Shown here one piece after another: positions 11,700-21,333 of a stretch of DNA of 64,000 nucleotides; within the stretch, counting starts at the first letter, position 1, and every line of letters begins with the position of its first letter. Origin of the DNA: Cliona cf. orientalis (taxonomy: Eukaryota; Porifera; Demospongiae; Clionaida; Clionaidae); assembly GCA_963930775.1 (NCBI GenBank), contig OZ005690.1, forward strand, positions 14,286,411 through 14,350,410. The letters are read 5' to 3'. The notes below the pieces were generated by a model. That model was not told the origin of the DNA. It ran no database searches and worked only from the letters and a program-made list of their open reading frames with translations. The position numbers and the translations under genes are program-made.

Positions 11700-13155
11700 T
11701 GCCTTTTAACTACATGAAGTTACTGTATCATGTATGTACATGTGCAACTTACTGGGAATGTCTCCATTGCTGAGTGTGATGGGTGGTAGGTTCCCTCGGC
11801 AACGCTCTGCATGATGCGATCAAACTCCTCCACCTCCTCCAAGTTCTCAGCCCCCATCGACCTGCGCCAGGGACCAATTAACGAGATCATGTGACTGTCA
11901 TGTGATCAATCGGCTAACCATCACCATTCAGTATGCTAATCCAGATGCATATAATATCATACTGGCCCTTCAACTTGAACAATTTATTGCATTCAGGGGC
12001 AGTACTCAACATTTGAGCACAATAACTTATTGTGACGACCCTTTACCACATATATAGTGCAGTATACAATGTACGTGCATGTAAAAAGCATAGTCGTGAA
12101 AAAATTATCGTTGGATGTAAAATTTTCCTAAACTGTGACCTTTTAACACTATAGATATCAATCCCTAGCTTCGCTAAGTACCATCATATGACAGTCATGT
12201 GACCATGCACTCTCACTATAGATCACACAATAGTCGTGTGACCACGCATGCACCCACTCACTCTAGCTGTTTGTCCATCTTTGAAATGGTCTCCTCGAGC
12301 ATGGAGGCAAACTGAGACGGGTTGAAGTCACTGATCGATTCACCAATGGCCGTCTCAATGGCTTTATCCTTGTCCACAGCCACGCCCCCTGCTCCGCCCC
12401 CTCCTCCGCTGACAGCTGCCACTGCTGCTGTACCACTGCCACTACTGGCGATGATGGAGTTGCTGTTACCATCGATGACTGACTGGGGGGTGGGGACCTG
12501 AGAGAGGAGAGAGAAGGGGGGGGGGGGGTGAAATCAGCATCAACAATGAGAAATCTCTGCATCCCCCAACCTTAGGTTTGAACAAATCCCTGGATATCCC
12601 ATATCCATATGTACAATGTATACTACACTTTACCTTGACTGTTGGGAGTGCCTCCATTTGGTAGTACATCATCAAGGTCAGTGACATGCCAGGAGTAGCG
12701 GAACTTGTTGCTAGACTTCTTGGTGGATGATGATCTAGTCATCACTGGGGTGGAACTGGAACCAGGACCCTGGGAGTGTGTGTGAGTACAGAGAGGCAGA
12801 TTAATGTGTGGATTCGCTGAGAACATTTCAACATGCACAGTTTGTTTATGCAATCTGTTTACTGCTGGAGTGTTTTGCACTTCGTGCCTTTAATGATCTG
12901 TAAAAAAAACCTCACATACATGTGTTATTACAATAACAATCTCACATTCAAGCATCTCTATTTTATAGCAGTGGCATTGTATAATAATAGAACACCTCGT
13001 CTATTTATAGCCAAGGAGTATTTAGTGGTACGTATGTACTGAGTTTTCAGTTGAGGACTATGAATGCGCATTTCGTATTAGGCTGATATCACATAATATA
13101 ATTATGTAACTATTATTGCTAGCCAGAAAATCTGTACTGTGACACGCAAAGAAAT

Positions 13156-14969
13156 ATGGCTGAAAGCAAGCTTACCCAAAGGAAGAACAAATACTCGGTG
13201 TTGCACGAGGACACTGATGGGAAATCAAGTATGTCATAATAATATCATAATTACATGCATGACATTGTAGTATTGTACAATAATATCACTGGCATGGGGT
13301 ATGCATGATTTAATTATAATATTATAGGTGATGCTCCATATGATACTGAGCCTGGATTATGTGTGATTATCAGCAATGTGGAGTTTGAAAAAGGAGCCAG
13401 CCTACCGGGAGGAAAGAAAGATGAAGAAAACTTGGCAGCACTGTTCAACGATCTAGGATTTGACGTGAAGATTCATCAGAATTTAACAAGAGAAGAAATT
13501 TCCGACACAGTAAAATCATACGGTGCCAGGCAGCACAACGGTGCTTTCTTTTTGGCTATTTTAAGCCATGGCACATCAATTGATAACAAACAAGCAATTC
13601 TTGGTACAGATAGCAGAGAAGTTGTAGTCAGTGATCTAATGTGCTTCTTTTATGGAAGCAACTGTAATTCTCTGCATGGAAAACCAAAGATATTCTTGAT
13701 AGATGCTTGCCGGGGTAATAAAAAAGAGAGGACTTTCAATCCTGCATCTACAAGTGGTATGACTACAAAAAATTCAAGTGCAAGCCTGTCACACCAAAAA
13801 TGTCTAGACAGTGTAGCAACTCGATCAGACTCAGCCGATTTTTTAATCATCAATGCAGCAACTAATGGAAATGTAGCATTTGCCACCGACGAAGGTAGCT
13901 ACTTGACACAAGCTTTTGTGCAAGTTACATCGAAAGCAAAAAAAACAGATTCGCTTCAAGATATCGTTACTAGAGTTAGAAAACAAGTTCAAGATCGCAA
14001 TGCACATCAAACAGTGGAATCGACTGACACGCTTTCCCGTAAGTACTTGATTAAAAGGTATTACCAAAGAAGGGACTCTGCTGATAGGCACTCAATAATA
14101 AGGTATTTTAATTCTAGTATAGCTAACATAATACTGTAAAAATCATTGCAGTTGATTTCCTTTTTTTAGTGATACAACTATGCAGAGACTTCTGGAGCTG
14201 CAAACTAACTTTGCCCAACAAATTCAGCAGTGGATTCCAGTTCGTGATGCAACAATAAAAGAAATTGGAAAGACAATTGAAAAATTAAAGGTACACCACA
14301 AGAATGTTGACATTTCTCGTATCATAGGATCAGGTGTATCTATCATTGGCAGCTTCATTGCTATCGTAGGCTTTGGGATATCACCTGTATGTTACACTGG
14401 GTGCATCACTTGGTCTTTCAGCTGGTGGAGTAGCTCTAGCAGCGTTAGGTGGGGGTACTGCAGCAGGTGCATCAATAGCTGATATTTTTATCCAAAAGTC
14501 TGGTATTAAGGATGTCCAAGATCAGCTAGCATATGATAACCAACAACTGGATGCCATTTCCCAAACAGCTAAAGAAATCAAAAAAGAAATTGATGATGCA
14601 AGACAAAAGAGCCCTGGTATTAGTGCTCGTCAGTTTGCAGCTCTAGTTGGAGAGGCCTTTACTCAAGGCATTGCTCGAACCAGCAATCTAGCAGTGAGAG
14701 TAGCTGAACTAATAGCGTATGGTAACTTGGAAATAGGTGCTCTTGCATTGAGAGTAGGTGGTGCTGCTGCTAAAGGAATTGCTGCAGCTGGAATAGTGCT
14801 GAATGTGGCACTAATACCCATTGATTTAGCTGAGATTATACGAAGCAGCCATAGTTTACGAAAAGGATCCCAGACAAAAGCTATTAAACAGTTGACTGAT
14901 ACACTCAAAAAGCTAAAGGAGCAGAAGGAAGCCTTTGAAAATATACTTCAACATGAAGTTGAAGAGTGA
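13156..14969 (+). pseudogene. caspase-ApoL fusion gene, copy 1 (frameshifted)
   Basis: Exons 13156-13228, 13328-14057 and 14170-14969 have the same borders and phases (1,2) as the two intact copies. The caspase part is complete, with LCVIISNVEF, ILSHGTS (catalytic His), LIDACRGN (catalytic Cys) and a p10-like end [16 protein letters not shown]. The ApoL part is broken by four extra bases near 14390, inside the first hydrophobic segment (GFGISPV followed by a shift). The frame resumes as TLGASLGLSAGG and is then open to 14969. Total coding length minus four bases is divisible by three, so the insertion is the only frame lesion I see. As it stands it would encode the protease with a truncated membrane part. 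It lies in the intron of the duplicated liprin pseudogene, on the opposite strand. Confidence 0.82.
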
Positions 14970-15996
14970 TATTCACAAACTCTATACAATTCAATTGAAT
15001 TGGACAAGCTTAAGTATTGCATGCAAATTACACAGTTATGCATTATTATGCACAATATTATACTTAGTCTATACATGTACATGTATTATATTGTTTTATC
15101 GTATGGTCTAATTATTCGTTTACATAGAAATGTATGGAGAAAGTAATTTCAAACACGTTTTGATAAAAACCCGTATCATCCCCTGTTTGACCCCGTATCA
15201 CTGCGAGTTTGACCAGTATCACTGTGAGTTTGACCAGTATCACTGTGAGTTTGAAAGAGAAGCTATCTGCTATGTAGCCAAGTAGCTATGAAGAACAGTG
15301 TTAGCGATAGGTGTTGGACGGTCGCCGTTGCTAGCTAGCTATATAGCAACGTTCGATATTGATTTTTGCTTCCAGGGGATGTGGCTATGCATGTCCGAGC
15401 CGTTCGATCCATCTCAGGTTCGCAATGGCACCATACGATAAAATCGTTATTACCATAGTAGAATGCGATACCTGGGAAACATCACTCGTTTATTGCCTTA
15501 GTATTGTTACTCGTGCTTCGCACTCGTAACAATACTCGGCAATGAACTCGTGATATTTCCCGGTATCGCGTTCTACTATGGTAATAACTATATAATATTG
15601 TATATAAGAGCAACAGTGATAATTACACTATAACCTTTACTCACTGAGACAATAAATGGAAAATAAAGTCTATCTACAGTAATAGCTTATAATATCGAGT
15701 CGATTGCTAAATTCCCATGGCATGGATTACGGCACTTGATTGATTCAGAAATACAATGTAAAGTTCACGTGTATTATCAACTGCACACTGTCACTTCATG
15801 CTTTTTAGGAACAGTTACAATGAATGGCTATATGCATGGAAAGAAAGTTGCTTATCATGAGCCAGGTAAGCAATAAGCAACACTGCTCTTAAAAAGCTGT
15901 TTTGCATTTGATGTGGTTCTTAAAACCATCAACATCCTTCAATGTTTAATCACAGCAAGGTCCACATTATTACTAATCCACCAAAATGTGACTTAC
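14970..15996. other. noncoding 3' flank of caspase-ApoL copy 1
   Basis: Holds three short repeats of ATCACTGTGAGTTTGACC (about 15195-15255), the fold-back at 15444-15590 and sequence shared with 33000-33960. No gene seen. Confidence 0.6.
15444..15590. repeat. large imperfect fold-back palindrome
   Basis: Arms of about 65 bp (GTTATTACCATAGTAGAATG and its complement at the right) enclose GTAACAATACTC-type inner arms and a short loop (CGTGCTTCGCAC). It lies in the 3' flank of caspase-ApoL copy 1. It is probably a fold-back transposon. Confidence 0.75.
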
Positions 15997-16498
15997 ATTT
16001 TGCTCGAGTTGATTCCTAAGGTTCTCCACTTTAGCCTTGAGTCTCTTGTTCTGTTGCTTGGCAACCACCAGCTCCTTCTCAAACCCTTCAGCCTTCTTCT
16101 GGTACACAGTCTGCAAGAACATGAACCAACACTTAAAGGGCTGCACTTAGTTTTTTTCTTCCTTCACGGAGAGTGCATGAGGGAGGCAATTTCTGGCATA
16201 CCAGGGGAGGCAAATTCGTGTTAAAAGCCACCAAGAGGGAGGGGGGGGGGGGGGAATGTACGATTGAATAGTGCGTAACTACTGCTCAAACTTATAATTT
16301 ACGCTAGCTCTCTCAAGAACTGTAGGGGATCCTTAATTTTGTACATATAACTCTCAGACATTCCATCTTCACTGCCACTTCACTATACATGCCTTGTCAT
16401 CAATCAGTTGCTTGGATTAAGTTTTTGTCTCTGTGTGTGTGTGAGTACATGTACTTGCACATCCCAAATTGAGGTTATTAAATTTAATGATCACTCAC

Positions 16499-17940
16499 GT
16501 TATGACGGGGTTCCTACACGGCTGTAGAGTCAGGGAACAGCAGTCGAAGTCCTTGATAGAATCCTTACTCAATCTCATAGACTGACTCCCATACTTTCCC
16601 TTAGCTGGACAAAATTAATTATACATAAACACATTCATATTAACGATCCTTAAAAACATTAATTACCCCGCGCACATGGTAAAGCAATCGGTTTGTACGT
16701 TTGTTGTTATCGTCAGCATGAAAATCGCCAGATCTTGCGTTCTAGGCATCTGTGCGTGCTGTAAGTACAACCAATCGGTAGATATCGGTGAAAAACTGGT
16801 TTGTACACCCTTCAAATTGCTCAAAAAGGCTTACTAGCGCTATAAATTGTGCACAGATGCCTAGAACGCGAGATCTGGTGATTTTCGTGCCAATAACGAC
16901 GACAACAATGACAGACGTACAAACTGATTGCTTTACCCCTTGCACATGCATGCATGCAGGGTAATGAACGGAAGGGTCTGTGGTGGAATCTTTACTCAAT
17001 CTCATTGATACTGTTTTAATTAAAAATTTACAGATGTGATTTATTACACCTATAGACCATAGATTATAGTATGTGACCCACTCTGAGAAAAGGAACCACT
17101 TGGGATAAAATTCCGTTTTCCAATAATAGCTAAAATGTGCATGGGAAATTTTCATTCTTCTGTTTATTTACTCTACCAGAAAATGTAAAATTTTGGCTTC
17201 ATATTGATATGCAATGTTTATGTAGTTATATTAAACATGTAAACTACCATTATGGGTGCAAACAATTGCTCGAACATATACAACTTAATACAAAATTAAA
17301 TATATGCACATTTTCTGAAAATTGAATATATCTACCTGTGTGTATAAAAATGGTCCACATGTGATCATGAAACTTGCACCATTGGATTCAGCACACACAG
17401 AGCTATCAATCCATGCTAAAAACTCAATTTTTATGAAATATCCCGAGTGGTCCCTTTTCTCACAGCAGGTCACATAAATTATATATTATATTCCCCTATA
17501 TTATGCCAATCATACGCCTTTTTGACTCAATACATAATAGACTATGGGTATACATCAGTGGAGTAGGAACCAGGGGGGCCAGGGGGGCCACTGGCCCCCC
17601 CAATATTTCAGAAGGGGGGGCCTGGCCCCTCCAATAATCAGGCTTGATACAAAACCCTTGTGTATGTTTTCTTCAATTTTCAATATATACCAGACTTTCT
17701 TCGTAAAAGTCTGGTTTAAATTACTAAAATATGACCTCTACAAAAGAATAATTGTGGTCACAAAATTCAGTAATCAAAGCCACACCCACAACTTGTATCG
17801 GTGGCCCCTGCAACACGCGATTGCTTCCTACTCCACTGTACATGTATGTCAGTGTATTGTAGAGACTCACCTGCGTCTTTCTTTCTCTCGTGGTAGCTGT
17901 ACACGGCGCTGGCCGTAGCGTTCCGACCGTGTCGAGTCAT
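16499..17940 (-). CDS. NOSIP: NOSIP exons 1-2 (gene interrupted by the duplication block)
   Basis: Exon 1 is 17940-17871 and starts MTRHGRNATASAVYSYHERK. Exon 2 is 16604-16499 and continues AKGKYGSQSMRLSKDSIKDF, then DCCSLTLQPCRNPVIT. This is the conserved start of nitric-oxide-synthase-interacting protein, a U-box-like E3 ligase and spliceosome-associated protein, up to the first U-box cysteines. Donors are GTGAGT at both exons and the phase between them fits. The next exon, expected to start with the residues after VIT in the U-box, is not found in 16.5-15 kb. About 65 bp beyond exon 2 the duplicated liprin block begins. Exon 2 ends in phase 2 and the first duplicated liprin exon is phase 0, so a simple fusion transcript would be out of frame. 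The remaining NOSIP exons may lie left of base 1. A transposon-like element (17556-17838) lies in intron 1. Confidence 0.82.
16655..16968. repeat. fold-back repeat between NOSIP exon 2 and exon 1
   Basis: GGTAAAGCAATCGGTTTGTAC near the left and GTACAAACTGATTGCTTTACC near the right are inverted, as are CAGATCTTGCGTTCTAGGCA and TGCCTAGAACGCGAGATCTG inside. A half-copy of the same family (ending CGATTACTTTACCCCTTGCG) is near 58560-58690. Confidence 0.7.
17556..17838. mobile_element. hAT-like non-autonomous element in NOSIP intron 1
   Basis: Ends CAGTGGAGTAGGAACCAGG and GCTTCCTACTCCACTG are flanked by TACAT (17551-17555 and 17839-17843). A subterminal GGGGGGCC/GGCCCCCC hairpin matches that of the element at 2620. 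No usable transposase ORF. Confidence 0.75.
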
Positions 17941-18345
17941 GGCTCACTACTCAGCTGATCAGTCGCGGCCCGCTGCCGGTGCGATTCTTAAAGTTCAAAG
18001 GTCAAGAATTGCGCACGCGCAACACCCACGTATATAGTGCACTCCAAGTCGATCTAGATCAGAGAGCGATAATAATCACATATCATGCATGCGATTCAAT
18101 ACGTCGTTTTACGTCATTTTTACTATGAATATCATTATAGTTGCGGGGCGTGTCTGCTACAAAATTGAATCAGTGTAGCTATAATAATTTATAAATCTTG
18201 CACACAAAAACATGTTTGTGTTTACATTATGAATGATGTTATGACAGTGTAAAGTTAGGAGTGGTACTTTAACTAGTTTTTGATAGCATTCTTTGAAAGT
18301 GTGATAGCTAGCTACATAAAATATTATATTAAGTGGCCTTTTGAG
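17941..18345. promoter_or_regulatory. divergent intergenic region between NOSIP exon 1 and death-domain copy B
   Basis: About 400 bp separates the minus-strand NOSIP start from the plus-strand death-domain gene. The part right of about 18075 aligns with the region before copy A (3725-4005). The NOSIP-proximal 130 bp is not repeated there. It probably holds the NOSIP promoter; no specific element is recognised. Confidence 0.35.
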
Positions 18346-19949
18346 ATGGTTTTTTGTCATAACAAAAGAGAAGGAATGGCTCAGAGGATGAACTGGAGAA
18401 TCATCTCAACACTAGGGCTGAGAATCTAACAACGGACAATTGGCTGGAAGGATGTGAACATACAATCGTGAAATGCATCTATTGCCAAGGTGAAGAGAAA
18501 AAGCGACACCAGTACACATCTGGCCTTAAAACTGTGATTACTGTCGATGATCTCAACGATGTCCTTAACACTGCTTGGTTTGCAAGTGATGAGTGGTACA
18601 ATATCGGCTTAACTTTAGGATTAAAACCTCCTACTCTAGACGTCATTCGTATAGAGGAAAGGAAAAGTGAAGATTGTCTCCGGCGTGTACTCTTGGAATG
18701 GTTGAAAACTGCTGGTGAAAAGAATTGGGAAATGCTACGAGAAGCAATGAGGGATTTTAAAGTTGGCCGTGTAGGTGTTGCTGAAGATGTTTTGATCTGT
18801 AAGTACCAGTATAATTATCATAATTTTAGTATCTACTAATGTCATGACATTGTCAGTACTAGAATTCACGCCTATAAAGTATGCATATTATGTGATTATC
18901 ATAACCGGCGCAATGTCTAAATTATCTATTACGTACAGTATAGATCTACTGCATAATGATTGTTACTTGATCATGAGTCACTACTTCTTTAGCTGCTACG
19001 TGCCAGAGTGGAAAAAGAATTCTACAGGAAAAGTATACTAAGGAAGCAGATAGCAAGAAAGAAAATGTGAAACAACTGACCCAGAAGGCTGACAGGTTGA
19101 CACAGGAGTATAAAATTAAACGAGAAGAAATAAGCTACAAGGAAGTAGAGCTATCTGGTTGGCAAAAACAACTCATAAAACATGAAAGTGAATATGAAGA
19201 GCTTTCAAAGAAGAAAGGTCATCGCGAATCCCAATCCATGTTGGAACAATTGTCAAAATGTGAAATAAATATGCAAGAATGCAAAGATCTAATAAAGCAT
19301 CTAGAAGGTGATATTTCAAAGAGAAAGGAAGGGCTAAAAGATATCGTTGATGCTATTATTAGCTGTGAGATTCAATTGAAGATAACTCTAAATGAACTAA
19401 GCCACTGCCAAGAAATGCTCAAGATGAATAAGGAGTCAATGGATGATGAGAGAAAAAGGAGATTGAATACTGTGCCTCAAAAAGTGGGGACAGCAGCATT
19501 AAAAGCCATTGCTGCCAGTTTGGGAGTTTTAGCGCTTTCCTATCTCTCAGGTGATCTTGCATTTGATTATGTACTAGCTGCAGTATTATTAATTTTGTGT
19601 TAATTTGTTTATACTGAGTGCTTATACAAATTAAGTGCTACTATAATCATACTATTATGCAGGTCCATTTGCCCCAGTTGTTGTTTCACATGCTGTACCT
19701 GCTGCAACGGCTGTATATGTTACTTCATTGAGAACTGCGGCAGTAGCTGCAGCTAGTGGAGTTACCAGCTGGTTAACTGAAGATCAAAAAGTGATTAACG
19801 ATGAATACATGACTGTGAGCTCAAGATGCGAGCGTACCCTAGAGGATGTGACAAAAGTAGCACAAGAAGCTCATACACAAGTGGAGGAGTTATGTAGAAT
19901 AGCAAAGGAGTTCGAGCAACTTGAATTGCTGAACGAAGCTAGATATTAA
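18346..19949 (+). pseudogene. death domain / coiled coil / hairpin gene (copy B), N-terminus disrupted
   Basis: Paralogue of the gene at 4006, with exon 1 to 18798, exon 2 18993-19550 and exon 3 19663-19949 in matching phases. The death domain (VITVDDLNDVLNTAWFASDE), coiled coil and C-terminal helices are well kept, and the C-terminus is longer than in copy A (ending LLNEARY). The 5' part is damaged: relative to copy A, about ten bases are missing just after GAGAAGG and six are added about 40 bases later, a net shift of four. The ATG at 18346 therefore reads out of frame, and the death-domain frame has a stop at 18360-18362 and no ATG before the domain. It is either a pseudogene or it uses an unseen upstream exon. 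The gene lies about 400 bp from, and divergent to, NOSIP exon 1, so the two may share a promoter region. Confidence 0.65.
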
Positions 19950-20634
19950 ACCAACAGGAATTTATACCTATTATTCTTTTTAAGCCACAGTATATGCATC
20001 TATTTCATAATACCAGTACAAGTATAGTTGCCAAAATTAAATTGTGCATCTGCACCCACTTTCCTCTCCCACTATATATGACACAAGCCCAGCAGCTCTA
20101 TAATGATCGCTTTTAATAATTATTATTAATGATAACAGTATTATTACTATTAATTTTTGTTTAGTGACCATTTGTGATACAAAGTTGAAAAAAGGAAACA
20201 CGTTATTGAATCTGTAATAATGATTGTGAGGGTGATTAAGTATAATAATTATTATTAATATTAGGGGCAAGTGTTTTCATGATAACAGCTGCTCCGAGTT
20301 GATCAATAATAATGTAGTGATGCTATGTGGAAAATTCCTTTGGAATGTCTGTATTGAACTCAAAACGATCATCTATGTGTCAGAGAAAGAGAGAGAGACA
20401 GAGGAAAGGAGGAAGGGAGATGGAGAGAGAGAGGGAGAGGGGGAGGGAGGGAGAGAGAGAGAGAGAGGGAGGGAGAGAGAAACTAGTTAACATTGTACAT
20501 AAGATTGCCAAGTAACACACAAAAGTGCTGTATGGAATGTAGTGCAGTACCCACATACAGCACGAGGGCAAAGCCCAAAGACTGTATGTGGTTATGCACG
20601 AGTGTGTTATTCCATATCACAATATCCGTCCCAC
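19950..20634. other. convergent intergenic region between death-domain copy B and the liprin 3' end
   Basis: A/T-rich sequence shared with 5663-6469 and, in part, 1-500. It contains a GA tract (20385-20480) and a TACAGC(G/A)C(A/G)AGGGC-type repeat near 20555. It is the likely 3' UTR of both genes. Confidence 0.5.
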
Positions 20635-21293
20635 CTATATACCTAAAGAGTTTGCTGTGTTTCCCGAAGATCCTGAGTCGCTCTGTTCCAGGAGGCTGTG
20701 CTGATGTAGGGGGGCAGGCCTCGAGGCAAAGAGGACGGGGGAGGAGGGGCGCATGGGGAGGAGCTCCGCCGGCATCGTTGCCATGGTAGCCTTACGACTG
20801 CCAACTTTTAAACGCTTGCTCAGTTTACGGACGATCTTGCCATGGCTCTGAGACTGTGGGGTGTGTGGAGAGAGGGAGAGGAAGGGAAGAGAGAGAGAGG
20901 GGAAGAATTTAAATTTCACATGTACATGTATACATGTATGTAGTACAAGAGATCCACAGTGAAGTGACTCTAACAGCTACATGTGTACATGTACGTATTT
21001 GGGATAAAATTTAATATGGGCACTTACCTCGGATGAGGCTCTCTTGGTTCCCTCTGCTAGTAAGATACCAAACTCTGTCTTCAACTGTTTACGAATCTAC
21101 AAAAGACAATAAGTTGAAATACTCCATCTTTAGAATCAGGAGCCTTGAACAAACTTGCGGCCTAGATTATTTGAAAAATCTCTCTCTCTCTCTCTCACCT
21201 CGATACTAGTCATTGGTATCTGTAGTGCCAGTGATAGTTTGTCATGATCGAAACTTGCAGCCTAGATGAAAAATCTCTCTCCTTCCCCCCCTT

Positions 21294-21333
<40 letters not shown>

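Larger units (their letters stand above)
3725..16435. repeat. tandem segmental duplication, left complete unit
   Basis: Carries death-domain copy A, the liprin 3' half and caspase-ApoL copy 1 in the same order as 18075-34770. Offsets grow from 14.3 kb at the death-domain gene to 18.3 kb at liprin exon 10, because the right unit has an extra caspase-ApoL gene and several private insertions. Confidence 0.85.
6470..16435 (-). pseudogene. liprin-alpha 3'-half duplicate, disabled
   Basis: This is a second copy of liprin exons 10-22 on the minus strand: 16110-15997, 12769-12634, 12497-12262, 11861-11753, 11202-11039, 10145-10006, 9284-9182, 9004-8851, 8461-8339, 8013-7783, 7397-7176, 6932-6864 and 6712-6470. 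Exon sizes match the complete gene except for two. The exon at 12634 is one base longer, ending in CAAG before GTAAAG where the parent has CAG; this shifts the frame, and a stop follows within about ten codons of the next exon. The exon at 12262 has a 15-base in-frame insertion. A nonsense TGA lies at 10007-10009, where the parent has TCA. At the upstream edge only the 3' end of exon 9 remains (about 16393-16435), with its GT donor changed to GC. The N-terminal exons are absent. Its intron 15996-12770 hosts the first caspase-ApoL copy. Confidence 0.85.

Noticed and set aside
16742-17155. 137-codon minus-strand ORF between the NOSIP exons
   Set aside because: It runs through the fold-back repeat at 16655-16968 and has no family resemblance. 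It lies in an intron.
15997-17940. A NOSIP-liprin chimeric gene
   Set aside because: NOSIP exon 2 ends in phase 2 while liprin exon 10 starts in phase 0, and the downstream liprin copy has a frameshift and a nonsense codon. A functional fusion is unlikely without extra exons.
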